A stretch of 64,000 bases of DNA from Paenibacillus lycopersici (lineage in GTDB: Bacteria; Bacillota; Bacilli; Paenibacillales; Paenibacillaceae), in assembly GCF_010119935.1 (NCBI RefSeq), contig NZ_CP048209.1, forward strand, positions 6,224,001 to 6,288,000. Direction: 5' to 3'. Both the position numbers and the translations under genes were made by a program. Shown in pieces: positions 16,389-24,380 of the stretch. Position 1 is the stretch's first letter, and every line of letters begins with the position of its first letter. The notes beneath the pieces were generated by a model, which made no database searches, was not told the DNA's origin, and saw nothing but the letters and a program-made list of their open reading frames with translations.

Positions 16389-17405
16389 TTAAGGGATCGA
16401 CTGATGGTCCGTGTCGCGAATGCGGTACATGCTCATCAGCTTATCCACGGGCAGCCGGTCCGGAAGCGCCGCCGCGCGGTCCTGGTACCAGTACGCCGTC
16501 GATGCGAACCAGTACGGCTTCAAGTGGCTGCCTGCCCACGGATTAACGAAGGCGAGGCTGAAGCTTTCCTGGAACGCGATCGCGTCCCGCTCGTGGAACC
16601 GGTACATGCTGATCATCGAGCGCAGCGTATCCTTCACCGGCACGCCATGCAGATCGCCATGGAAATCGCCGTCGCGGAAGTACCAGCCCCCGTTGAAATA
16701 ATCCTCGAGCCCGGTGCCGACGATCGTCGGCTTCTCACGGTCCTCCGTGTCGATGTAGATATATTCCGGCGCCTCCAGGTAAGACAGGTAATTCAGCGGT
16801 TCGCCCTGCATGGAGAGGCTGCAGCCGACATAATGGCCCCGCCCCCGGATGTCCGCCATCCGCAGCGGATCTTCGGCGCCCAGCCGGCCCGTGCGGAACA
16901 GGCAGTGGAAGCGGCCGGCGTTCGCCGGCAGCTCGTCGTATTCCTCGTAGTTGGCGTTGAAGAACACGTCGACCGGAATGCTGTCGTGCAGGTTCTGCAC
17001 CTCGATCCGCACCTTCTCGTACGGCATCGGGAAATAGCTGTAGAAGCCGCCGCTCGACATGCCGAGATAGCGCGACGTGTAATGCTGGAATTCGCAATGG
17101 CCGTTGCCGAAGAAGTCGCCGATCGGCGCCTCGACGGACGGGGACGCTTCGCCATCCCAATAAATGCGGAGGATGAGCTTCTTCAAGGTCGAAGGCTCGT
17201 TGACGGACGCGGTATCCCAGTGGCGCCAGAACCAACCCGGGAACGTCAGCCACATCCGGGTAATCATGCCCGGCTTGCCGCTTTCGGCCAAGGTAACGGC
17301 GGGGCCGCCCGGCAGCACGTTTTTCGTTTTGCTTCTCGTAACGGGATCGAACGTCGTAAACTGCTTCGACGTTACATGACGCAGGTCGGACAGGTTGGTA
17401 AACAT
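16389..17405 (-). CDS. DUF2961 / GH172-family-like glycoside hydrolase
   Basis: A 338-residue protein of the DUF2961 family, now the basis of glycoside hydrolase family 172, whose known members act on fructofuranosides or D-arabinofuranosides. Typical segments are WLTFPGWFWRHWDTASV, APIGDFFGNGH, GGFYSYFPMPYEK and the acidic VGTGLEDYFNGGWYF, which carries likely catalytic carboxylates. There is no signal peptide, so the substrate is probably imported. The ATG at 17405 is preceded by GGAG; a longer frame to 17483 adds an unrelated hydrophobic stretch. A cre-like box lies about 100 bp upstream. Confidence 0.78.
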   Translation of the reverse strand: MFTNLSDLRHVTSKQFTTFDPVTRSKTKNVLPGGPAVTLAESGKPGMITRMWLTFPGWFWRHWDTASVNEPSTLKKLILRIYWDGEASPSVEAPIGDFFGNGHCEFQHYTSRYLGMSSGGFYSYFPMPYEKVRIEVQNLHDSIPVDVFFNANYEEYDELPANAGRFHCLFRTGRLGAEDPLRMADIRGRGHYVGCSLSMQGEPLNYLSYLEAPEYIYIDTEDREKPTIVGTGLEDYFNGGWYFRDGDFHGDLHGVPVKDTLRSMISMYRFHERDAIAFQESFSLAFVNPWAGSHLKPYWFASTAYWYQDRAAALPDRLPVDKLMSMYRIRDTDHQSIP

Positions 17406-17503
17406 TTCGGCTCGTCTCCATTCATCCAAATTCGCGATTTCGCCCGCAGCGAAGAGCAGCGCGATCTGAATGAATACTTCCACGGGGCGCCCGTATTTCC
17501 TCC

Positions 17504-17517
17504 ATGAAAGCGTTATT
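17504..17517. promoter_or_regulatory. cre-like CcpA site upstream of GH172-like gene
   Basis: ATGAAAGCGTTATT and the following A match TGWNANCGNTNWCA at all but one position. It lies about 100 bp before the minus-strand GH172-like start, in a place suited to carbon catabolite repression. Confidence 0.5.
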
Positions 17518-17615
17518 AATTCCGCAAGGCTAAGCGCACGGCCCGGTAGAAACGACGTGAATGCCGGAAGTTATTCATGTTAATCTTTCATGATCTTATA
17601 TGATCCTAGATGCAA

Positions 17616-17654
17616 AAGAATCCGCGGCGGATTGCGGTCCGCCGCGGATTCTTC
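17616..17654 (-). terminator. Rho-independent terminator after MFS gene
   Basis: A long perfect hairpin (AAGAATCCGCGGCGGA against TCCGCCGCGGATTCTT) directly at the 3' end of the MFS transporter gene; TTTTGC follows on the minus strand. Confidence 0.8.
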
Positions 17655-17655
17655 T

Positions 17656-18864
17656 TCAATGCGATGGCTGAGGCCGAAGCGCGTTGAGCTTCCGGTACAC
17701 TTTGCCATAGACCCATGCGGCGTTGACGAACAGCAGCACGCCGGTAATCAAGAAGACGTACCGGACGCCGAAGAACGCCGCCACCTGCCCGCCAAGCAGC
17801 GCGCCCGCGAAGACGCCGAGATACCCGGCCGACATGTTGAAGCCGAATACCCTGCCCGTCAGCGCTGCCGGCGTAATCTTCTTCACCAGGATGTTGACGG
17901 AAGGCGAGAGCCCGCCCGCCGCCAAGCCGAACAAGAAACGCAGCGCGATCAGCTCCCAGGTGCTTCGCACGAGCGTCTGCAGCACGAACAGCACCCCCGC
18001 CGCGAGCAGCGCGTACAGCATCACCTTGTGCGCGCCGATGCGGTCCGACAGCTTCCCGAGCCGGGGCGCGGCGATAATGTTCGCCAGCCCCGATGCCGAG
18101 AACGTCAGCCCCGACAGCAGCGCGACATGGCGGCCGCCGCCGGAGAGGCTCGTCACGAAGACGGTGACGACCGGCTCGACGGAATACAGGGCGACGGTGA
18201 GGATGAAGTACGTGACGAACATCGTGACCGTCAAGCTCTTCTCCGGCACCAGCTGCCACAGCTCCTTCATGCCGAGTACCTTCTTCTGCTGGCGGACGAA
18301 GTTTTCCTTCACGAACAGTAGCGTCGTAAGGAAGGCGATCATCAGCATGGCGCCCGTAATGAAGAATACGTAAGTCAGGCCGAACTTCAATTCGATGGCC
18401 CCGCCGATGAGCGGGCCGAGCAGCGAGCCCGAGATCCCTGCCGTCGACAGCGTGCCGAGCGCCCAGCCGGCGTGATCCTTATCCGTCTGCGTCGCGATCA
18501 ATGTCGTGCAAGCCGTGCTGTACCCGGTAATGATCCCCTGCAGCAAGCGCAGCCCGACCAATTCATAGACATTGTGCGCGAAACCCATGCTGAACACGAC
18601 GACCGCCATGCCCAGACTTGCCCGCAGCAGCATCGGCTTGCGGCCGAACTTATCCGCGGCATGGCCCCAGATCGGGGAGAACAGCGCGGACAGGATGAAC
18701 GTAATCCCGAAAGCCAGTCCCGAGTATTGTGCAATGGCCGCCGCATCCTCCACGCCGAGCTGCTTGATATAGAGCGGAAGCACCGGCGCAAGCTGGCTCA
18801 TGCCGACGCTCGTCATGAACATGCCGAACCAGCAGACGATCAGATTGCGCTTCCAGACAGGCAT
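17656..18864 (-). CDS. MFS efflux transporter (multidrug type)
   Basis: A 402-residue major facilitator with 12 predicted helices. The loop 2-3 motif is present as GHAADKFGRKPML (about residue 65), and the TM5 antiporter-type segment is GISGSLLGPLIGGAI, which points to drug/H+ efflux rather than uptake. The ATG at 18864 overlaps the TAA of the upstream isochorismatase-like gene by one base (TAATG), so the two are coupled. The divergent TetR regulator with two operators makes this a typical inducible efflux unit. The substrate is unknown. Confidence 0.85.
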   Translation of the reverse strand: MPVWKRNLIVCWFGMFMTSVGMSQLAPVLPLYIKQLGVEDAAAIAQYSGLAFGITFILSALFSPIWGHAADKFGRKPMLLRASLGMAVVVFSMGFAHNVYELVGLRLLQGIITGYSTACTTLIATQTDKDHAGWALGTLSTAGISGSLLGPLIGGAIELKFGLTYVFFITGAMLMIAFLTTLLFVKENFVRQQKKVLGMKELWQLVPEKSLTVTMFVTYFILTVALYSVEPVVTVFVTSLSGGGRHVALLSGLTFSASGLANIIAAPRLGKLSDRIGAHKVMLYALLAAGVLFVLQTLVRSTWELIALRFLFGLAAGGLSPSVNILVKKITPAALTGRVFGFNMSAGYLGVFAGALLGGQVAAFFGVRYVFLITGVLLFVNAAWVYGKVYRKLNALRPQPSH

Positions 18865-19436
18865 TAGCGGTTCCGCAGCGTATCGGCCCATGCGTCGACG
18901 GTCATCACGTCCGCCTGGCGCGGGAATACCTTCTCGGTGAGCACGCGGTGAACTTCGGGATCGCCGTCCAGACAAGCGTCGGCGAGCACCGTCAGCTTGT
19001 AATCCTTGTCCGCCGCTTCCCGCAGCGTCGACAGCACGACGCCGCTCGTCGAAATGCCGCTCAGCACCAGCGAGTCGATCTGGCGGCCGCGGAGCAGCAC
19101 TTCCAGGTCGCTGCCGGTGAAGGCGCTGAAGCGGCGCTTCGTCACGAGCGGTTCGCCCGGCTGCGGCTGCACGGAGGCGTAGATTTGCGTCGCCTCATCC
19201 GTTTCGGTCATGCCGCCGTGGCTGGCGATCGCGGAGAACGACTTGTTGCGCGAGCTCACTTCAGGGTAGCCTTCGCGGAGCGCGACGCGTACATAGATGA
19301 CTTGCATGTTATGTTGCCGGGCGGTTTCCAACGCCTTGCGGAACGGCTCGAGCGCCGCCTCCTTGTCGGGGAAACGCGAGACGATGCCGTTCTGCAAATC
19401 CATGACCAGCAGGGCGGTAGTTTGGTTAGTTGACAT
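18864..19436 (-). CDS. Isochorismatase-like hydrolase, catalytic Cys absent
   Basis: A 190-residue member of the isochorismatase/cysteine hydrolase fold. The Asp of LLVMDLQNGIV (about residue 13) and the Lys of VTKRRFSAF are present. The loop that carries the nucleophilic Cys in nicotinamidase-type members reads GISTSGVVLSTLREA here, with Val where Cys is expected. True isochorismatases also lack Cys, so the enzyme may be active on an ether or enol substrate, or have another role. It is cotranscribed with the MFS transporter and controlled by the divergent TetR gene. Confidence 0.8.
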   Translation of the reverse strand: MSTNQTTALLVMDLQNGIVSRFPDKEAALEPFRKALETARQHNMQVIYVRVALREGYPEVSSRNKSFSAIASHGGMTETDEATQIYASVQPQPGEPLVTKRRFSAFTGSDLEVLLRGRQIDSLVLSGISTSGVVLSTLREAADKDYKLTVLADACLDGDPEVHRVLTEKVFPRQADVMTVDAWADTLRNR

Positions 19437-19467
19437 CCATTGAACACTCCCTATTCCTATGATAGTA

Positions 19468-19515
19468 TTAAGCGGAGAACTCTCCTCTTGATATTAAGCG
19501 GAGCGATCTCCGTTT
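19468..19515. promoter_or_regulatory. Twin operator palindromes for the TetR regulator
   Basis: Two similar inverted repeats about 27 bp apart: AAGCGGAGAACTCTCCTCTT (from 19470) and AAGCGGAGCGATCTCCGTTT (from 19496). Both centre on GGAG-N-CTCC and lie in the 120-bp divergent region between the isochorismatase-MFS operon and tetR, so repression of both sides is likely. Confidence 0.7.
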
Positions 19516-19557
19516 GTCAACAACCGCTTTCTATCGACGACGAGGAGGCAATGCGCC

Positions 19558-20202
19558 ATGAACGAGACAGAACCGATGAACGAAGCAGAGCCAGCCCCGC
19601 CGCGCCCCGAGCGCCGCGATGCCGCCGAGAACCGCCAGCGCATCCTGCAAACGGCCCTCGACCTGTTCGAGCGCCACGGCGTCGAGCAGGTCAGCATGAA
19701 CCAGATTGCCACGGAGGCGAAGATCGGGCCGGGCACGCTCTACCGCCGCTACCGCAACAAGAGCGAGCTGTGCCTTGACCTCATCAAGGACAACCTCGTG
19801 CAAGTATTCGACGATATCGAAGCCTACTTGGAAGAGAATCGGAACGATTCCCCCACCGTCAGGCTGCGCGGACTGATCGTCCTGTTCATGCGGTTCCGCG
19901 AGAAGAAGGCGCAGCTGCTGATCGGCGTGGAGGACGCGTCTTCCCAGAACCGCCCGAAGTCGCGGACGAAGGGCCCGCTGTACAACGAGCTGCATGACAT
20001 GCTCGTCGAGCTGCTCGACGAGATCGCCCGGGACGCCGCAAGAGACGGAGACGGTCAAATCCCGCCGAACAGCATTTTCAAAGCCGATATGCTGTTAATG
20101 GCGATGAGCAGCGATGCCTACTTCTTCCAACGGGAAGTGCGCGGCTATACATCCGAGCAGATCGTCGAGCAGCTCTGCTTGACGTTCATTCCCCTCGCTT
20201 AA
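19558..20202 (+). CDS. TetR/AcrR-family transcriptional repressor
   Basis: A 214-residue regulator with the N-terminal TetR helix-turn-helix (ILQTALDLFERHGVEQVSMN, then IATEAKIGPGTLYRRYRNKS, about residues 29-68) and a helical ligand domain. The start at 19558 has GAGGAGG upstream; an ATG at 19551 is in another frame. The preceding intergenic region carries two operator-like palindromes, so it likely represses itself and the efflux operon until a ligand binds. Confidence 0.88.
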   Translation: MNETEPMNEAEPAPPRPERRDAAENRQRILQTALDLFERHGVEQVSMNQIATEAKIGPGTLYRRYRNKSELCLDLIKDNLVQVFDDIEAYLEENRNDSPTVRLRGLIVLFMRFREKKAQLLIGVEDASSQNRPKSRTKGPLYNELHDMLVELLDEIARDAARDGDGQIPPNSIFKADMLLMAMSSDAYFFQREVRGYTSEQIVEQLCLTFIPLA

Positions 20203-20230
20203 CTCTAATGCTTCCCCACATGTACGCACA

Positions 20231-20275
20231 GAAGCCGTGCCTCGCCTCCGGTAATGGAGAGAAGCACGGCTTTGC
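20231..20275 (+). terminator. Hairpin terminator after tetR
   Basis: AAGCCGTGC and GCACGGCTT arms, followed by a short T tract. It lies about 30 bp after the tetR stop. Confidence 0.55.
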
Positions 20276-20466
20276 CGTGCTGCGGGCAGCAGCGACGCTA
20301 CAACAGACGGCGTTGGCAATCATGCCGGAAACAGAACAGATCCATGCCGAAAAGGATCAGAACCCCCTCTATGCCCGCTCTTCTATATGCTATATTATGG
20401 AAATGAAGGAATAAAGCATAAAGGCTCTATATAAGGACGATCCTACAGAAAAGCGAGGGTTGATCC

Positions 20467-21408
20467 ATGATGGATGAGTTGAAGAAAGCTTACGAGCTGC
20501 TCCGCCTGCCGGAAGGCGCGCCGAGGGAAGAAGTCGAGAAACGGTATTTTCTATCGATTCGCCGCGAGCGCGCGATTCGTCTACGCCAACGATCGGAACA
20601 AACCGGCGGGCAGCCTGTTAATTTCGAAGAAATCAATAAAGCGTACAACACGATTTTGGCGTATGACGGACAGAAGATCATGGCGCAGTTCAACCCCGCC
20701 GTCTACGGCAAATACAACAAAAATTATAAGTTCCCCATGATCGGCGCGATCTTTTTTTCCGTCGTCATGATTTTCGTCATTATTTACGGCATCAAAGGCT
20801 TTATCGACCACCGCCACCATACGGCCATGCTTGCCAAGCTCCCGCCTGTCGATCTGAGCATCTCCTTCTTCGGCGAATTTATGAACAGGGACGGCACCTA
20901 TTCGACCAAGAATCTCGATTTCCCTGTAATGGGGGAGTCCTACCAAGTAAAGATGCCCGACGTCAGCGATCTGAAGCCGCTGGAAGCGGAGCTCTTGTCC
21001 CAATTTCCGCAATGGAAAGCAGTCCAGGCCTTCTACGCCTACGCGCCTTCGGAAGTCAAGACGGGGCTGGACGAAATACTCCTTGAAAGCAGCATGGGGA
21101 TGATCGACCACCAATCGGACATCTATATTATGGATAAAGCGAGCTTCGCCAGGCTGGCCGGGTACTATGCCCTGCTTCCGCTCGAAGGCGCGGACGCCGC
21201 TAAGCTGGGCCCGGGTCTCAAGCCGGGGCTGCTGCTGAAGGCGAAGACGGAAGACGGCCTCGAGGAGCATGTCTACGGGGTCGACATCTCCGCCAGCCCG
21301 CTCCTGAAGGGACTCCCCCTCGTCGGCAAATCGTATATCGCGGGGATCGGCGTCAACTCCGACCGGCAGGAGCATGCGTTTACGTTTATTACCCGATATT
21401 TGAAGTAA
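20467..21408 (+). CDS. Membrane-anchored J-like-domain protein, unknown function
   Basis: A 313-residue protein. Residues 1-70 resemble a J-domain (ELKKAYELLRLPEGAPREEV, EKRYFLSIRRERAIRLRQRS, EEINKAYNTIL), but the HPD tripeptide that activates DnaK is missing. One transmembrane helix follows at about 94-112, then a 190-residue domain of unknown type, probably extracytoplasmic. It may scaffold or sense rather than act as a cochaperone. GAGGG precedes the ATG. It is monocistronic and flanked by a strong hairpin. Confidence 0.6.
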   Translation: MMDELKKAYELLRLPEGAPREEVEKRYFLSIRRERAIRLRQRSEQTGGQPVNFEEINKAYNTILAYDGQKIMAQFNPAVYGKYNKNYKFPMIGAIFFSVVMIFVIIYGIKGFIDHRHHTAMLAKLPPVDLSISFFGEFMNRDGTYSTKNLDFPVMGESYQVKMPDVSDLKPLEAELLSQFPQWKAVQAFYAYAPSEVKTGLDEILLESSMGMIDHQSDIYIMDKASFARLAGYYALLPLEGADAAKLGPGLKPGLLLKAKTEDGLEEHVYGVDISASPLLKGLPLVGKSYIAGIGVNSDRQEHAFTFITRYLK

Positions 21409-21409
21409 A

Positions 21410-21442
21410 ACGAGCCGACCCGGGACTCATCCCGGGTCGGCT
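21410..21442 (-). terminator. Strong GC-rich hairpin, minus-strand terminator
   Basis: A perfect 15-bp stem (CGAGCCGACCCGGGA against its complement) with a CTCA loop. On the minus strand it is followed by TTTTAC, so it fits a terminator for the minus-strand response-regulator remnant and could also stop plus-strand readthrough. Confidence 0.6.
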
Positions 21443-21663
21443 CGGCCTGCGCGCCTCGCAAGCAGCTCCGCTACTTTCATTTCCACGTTGACGAGAGAGA
21501 ACGGCTTGAACATATACGCATCCGCACCCAGCATCAGCCCTTGTTCGACGTCCTCGTCCTTCGTCCTTCCCGACAGCAGCATGATTTGGGTATGGCCGGG
21601 ACGCGTGCCTCGTCGCGCATGCGCGCCAGCACCTCGAACCCGCTCATCGCCGGCATTATGCAA
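21427..21663 (-). pseudogene. Response regulator receiver domain remnant, frameshifted
   Basis: The minus strand reads IMLLSGRTKDEDVEQGLMLG, then ADAYMFKPFSL, the C-terminal half of a CheY-like receiver domain with the conserved Lys of FKPF. The upstream part (MPAMSGFEVLARMRDEARVP) is in another frame, so a frameshift splits the domain. The N-terminal half with the phospho-accepting Asp is gone beyond about 21660. It is a decayed fragment next to other fragments. Confidence 0.65.
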
Positions 21664-21791
21664 CGCCCACGGAGCGCTTGATGGATGTCATGGAAGCCTC
21701 AGACGAGGTCGAAGTAAAGCACGTAGGCGCGAAAACCGAGGAGGATACGATACGCCAGCTGGCAGACGGGAGGCATAACGATGAGCGATGA
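21654..21791 (+). pseudogene. C-terminal remnant of an unidentified protein
   Basis: An open frame without a start reads ERLMDVMEASDEVEVKHVGA, then KTEEDTIRQLADGRHNDER and stop, overlapping the start of the next ORF by 11 bases. The codon pattern looks coding. Its left edge coincides with the break of the receiver-domain remnant, so a deletion junction lies near 21660. The family is not recognised. Confidence 0.35.
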
Positions 21792-22047
21792 GACGAAGAA
21801 CGGGCAGCCTGCGGAGTTAAGCGCAGAGGAGCAGGAGCGGCTCCGCCAGATAACCGAGGTTTTGGATCGTATAAATAATCGGTTTAACAGTATGGACGAG
21901 AGGTTCGATCGGATCGAGGATAAACTCAAAGGGATGGTCGATACGACCAGATCGATCCGCGAGTCGATCGTCGATCTACAGCCACCGATTCTGCGGCGCG
22001 CGCGGTTCAAGGTCATCGACGGCGGTGATCAGGGAGGCAGCAAATGA
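21781..22047 (+). CDS. Small coiled-coil protein, unknown function
   Basis: An 88-residue, highly charged protein with a long helix (about 15-65; EEQERLRQITEVLDRINNRF and following heptads), resembling small coiled-coil proteins of phages and mobile regions. GGGAGG lies before the ATG, which overlaps the end of the upstream remnant. Its TGA overlaps a further ATG (22044) that opens only a 14-codon frame ending at 22088, perhaps another truncated gene. Confidence 0.5.
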   Translation: MSDETKNGQPAELSAEEQERLRQITEVLDRINNRFNSMDERFDRIEDKLKGMVDTTRSIRESIVDLQPPILRRARFKVIDGGDQGGSK

Positions 22048-22159
22048 ACGAGTCAATCGCGTTGAAGGCCGTGACATACACGATATGAGAACCTAATTCG
22101 GCAACGCATCTCAAATATCCCCGTATATTCTTGGAGATGAAAAGGGGGATTTAGCAATT

Positions 22160-22705
22160 ATGGGCGGGTTTCTGCTTATGCTGTTCGGGTTATTTAGTAC
22201 GTTATTTCCATATCCGGCGTGGTATCTATCGATCGGCTGGCGCATCAAGGATGCCGAGCCATCCGAAGCGGCGCTGTTCATGAACCGTGCGGTCGGCGTA
22301 GTCGCGGCCATTGTTGGCCTCATTATTATGGTTTCGAGCTGTTCGCTAGGCGGCGGGAGCTCCGAGGCTGCGTCTGCGTTTCAAAAACGGCTACTATTCG
22401 TCGATGAAGTGCGGGATATTAAGATGGGGATGTCGGCCGATTTGCCTTCGGTATTGAGCAAGGAAGAAGTGGCTCATGCCGTCGACCTAATGGCGCATGC
22501 GAAGATGAAAGGCTTTACGCTAGGTTCGAGTTACAGCGGCGCGGGCGAAGCGACAATCGTTTACAAGGACTGGACGACGGACGAACTGCTTATCACTACT
22601 TCGGGCGGCATCGAGCTGATTCCGAGAACGGGTGACAAGGCGTACCTATTTCAAAGCGACGAGCTGGAAAGCTTGTTCCACTCGTGGCTGAGCCGTAGCG
22701 GTTAA
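22160..22705 (+). CDS. Membrane protein with DUF6199-like N-terminus
   Basis: A 181-residue protein. Two hydrophobic helices (about 2-20 and 42-60) bracket the phrase YPAWYLSIGWRIKDAEPSEA, a pattern known from small Bacillota membrane proteins (DUF6199-like, from memory). A soluble domain of about 115 residues follows, which is not recognised. GGGGGAT lies upstream of the ATG. It is probably monocistronic with a terminator at 22779. Confidence 0.55.
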   Translation: MGGFLLMLFGLFSTLFPYPAWYLSIGWRIKDAEPSEAALFMNRAVGVVAAIVGLIIMVSSCSLGGGSSEAASAFQKRLLFVDEVRDIKMGMSADLPSVLSKEEVAHAVDLMAHAKMKGFTLGSSYSGAGEATIVYKDWTTDELLITTSGGIELIPRTGDKAYLFQSDELESLFHSWLSRSG

Positions 22706-22778
22706 GGGCTGGAGTGAATCGCAGCCTCGTGCTTGCGGCAGCGGTTGGGAGCGATAACCGTAATATAGGAAATTTAGG

Positions 22779-22806
22779 GAGTCGCCTACGGTCGGCTTCT
22801 TTTTAT
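22779..22806 (+). terminator. Rho-independent terminator
   Basis: A short imperfect stem (AGTCGCC/GGTCGGCT) followed by TTCTTTTT about 75 bp after the DUF6199-like gene. Confidence 0.6.
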
Positions 22807-23048
22807 GGGCGGCCGTGGCGCTCCTGCAGCTGCCGGAAGTAGTCTGCGTAACCTTTGTACGCCCCTTGCTCGATGGCCGCGTCGATCAGCGCCCAATCCT
22901 CGGTGGGCAGCGTGATCGTGACGACCTTCTTGTCGCCCTCGGATTTCCGTCCAGCGCCCGGCCTTGCGCCTCCGTGCTGCATTTTCTTGGTTTCGACTGC
23001 TTTTTTCAAGTCTGTGGCAATTTTAACTGCGGACTCTTGGTCCAGCAT
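22803..23048 (-). CDS. Small GGARPGAGRK-motif protein (antitoxin- or phage-like)
   Basis: An 81-residue protein with the HGGARPGAGRK motif (residues 25-35), common in small phage, plasmid and antitoxin-type DNA-binding proteins, followed by KKVVTITLPTEDWALIDAAI, which looks like a ribbon-helix-helix strand and helix. It starts 9 bp after the stop of an upstream frame that appears broken (23058-23316), so the two were probably one operon. No RNase or toxin partner is recognisable. Confidence 0.5.
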   Translation of the reverse strand: MLDQESAVKIATDLKKAVETKKMQHGGARPGAGRKSEGDKKVVTITLPTEDWALIDAAIEQGAYKGYADYFRQLQERHGRP

Positions 23049-23057
23049 TTTTCGATA

Positions 23058-23316
23058 TTATTTGGCGATCCAAGCGTATTCGTTCGCCAGCTCGTCGTAT
23101 ATCGTTTGGAACGAGTTGAGGCCGCGCATGTTCCAGCGAACGAAGTCGACGTTCTTTGTCGGGATTTTCTCGATGAAATCGACCGTCTTCTTCAAGATGT
23201 CGGCATTGTTTAGGCGTCTTCCGCAGCTCGTCCAGGTATTGCTGCCTGCTCTCGATTTCCAGACGCATGCTGGCTGTCGCATCGGTCTCGCTCATGAAGT
23301 CTCCCAGCTCTCCCAA
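23058..23316 (-). pseudogene. Small gene broken by a frameshift
   Basis: The first frame reads MSETDATASMRLEIESRQQY-LDELRK. The same DNA then makes sense in another frame as NNADILKKTVDFIEKIPTKN, VDFVRWNMRGLNSFQTIYDE and LANEYAWIAK. The switch falls near 23215-23225. The product would have been about 85 residues. The family is not recognised; its position before a GGARPGAGRK-motif gene suggests a mobile or toxin-antitoxin origin, but this is speculative. Confidence 0.4.
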
Positions 23317-23509
23317 TTCTTATTCCTCTCTTCTATCCTGATTCCTACCAATATATTCCTTAATGAGTAGACAAAGAAGAGTTTCGCTTATTCGTCGCCC
23401 TATAAATTTCCGCGTGCTTTTATTTCCTGCGCCCGTGGCCTTTTGGCCGTTTCCGGTGTCTAACCATGTGAAGGCAGTCATTTGTCAACAGAACATCACG
23501 GAGGGTTGA

Positions 23510-24301
23510 ATGATGCAAGCATCGGAACAGAATCGGAGAGCATGGAACGCCGGCGCTTACGAATCGTGGATCAATCGGTTCGGTACGCCGGAGGAAGCCG
23601 CCAAGCGGATCCAGCAAGCCCCGATCAAGAGTATCGGAACCGCGTTCAAGTATATGGAGCAGCCCATAGCAGGTAAGAGAATCGTCAATTTGCTAGGTTC
23701 TAACGGCATGAAAGCAGTCGCGTTAGCCCACATGGGCGCAATCGTCACGGTCGTCGATTTCTCTTCCGGGAACGAACGTTATGCCGCCGAACTGGCCGAT
23801 CGCGCAGGCGTTGCGTTGAGCTACCTCGTAGCGGATGTCCTGAAACTTTCGCCGCATGAATTATCAGCCCCGTATGACATCGTATATATGGAAATGGGCA
23901 TCCTTCATTATTTCACGGACCTGAACCCCTTGTTCGGCTTGGTTCATCGCCTTCTGAACGAAGGCGGAATGATGATTTTGCAGGATTTCCACCCGGTGTC
24001 GACGAAGCTGATCACTTCCAGAGGCACAACGGCAGCCATTCGCAAGCATAAGGTGACAGGCGACTATTTTGCCGCCACGCTGACCGAAACGAAAGTATCG
24101 CATGCCAAATATTCGGATTCCGCTCTCAACGACGAAGCCGATCGTAAGGTGTATCTGCGTCATTGGACGCTGGGTGAAATCATCACCGCCATTGCCGGCG
24201 CAGGCTTAACGATTCAAGTATTAGAGGAGCTTCCCAATATGTCTTCGGACGTATTCGATAAAGGAATACCGAAGACATTCACAGCGGTAGCGATAAAATA
24301 A
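23510..24301 (+). CDS. Class I SAM-dependent methyltransferase
   Basis: A 263-residue methyltransferase. The SAM motif I is IVNLLGSNGMKAVALAHMG (about residues 58-76) and the acidic end of strand 2 is VTVVDFS. Motif II/post I lies at PYDIVYMEMGILHYF. It lacks a substrate-defining domain. GGAGGG precedes two adjacent ATGs (23510 and 23513). Such stand-alone enzymes in Bacillota are usually of unknown substrate. Confidence 0.78.
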   Translation: MMQASEQNRRAWNAGAYESWINRFGTPEEAAKRIQQAPIKSIGTAFKYMEQPIAGKRIVNLLGSNGMKAVALAHMGAIVTVVDFSSGNERYAAELADRAGVALSYLVADVLKLSPHELSAPYDIVYMEMGILHYFTDLNPLFGLVHRLLNEGGMMILQDFHPVSTKLITSRGTTAAIRKHKVTGDYFAATLTETKVSHAKYSDSALNDEADRKVYLRHWTLGEIITAIAGAGLTIQVLEELPNMSSDVFDKGIPKTFTAVAIK

Positions 24302-24380
24302 CTGCCCTTTCATGCGTTCATATGGCCATTTAGGCATAGATGGCGTCTAATGGGATGTGAAAGCAAAGGAGGTTCATGTC

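Noticed and set aside
22044..22088. A 14-codon ORF overlapping the coiled-coil gene stop
   Set aside because: It has a good GGGAGG site, but it is too short and unconserved-looking to call; it is mentioned as a possible truncated gene.
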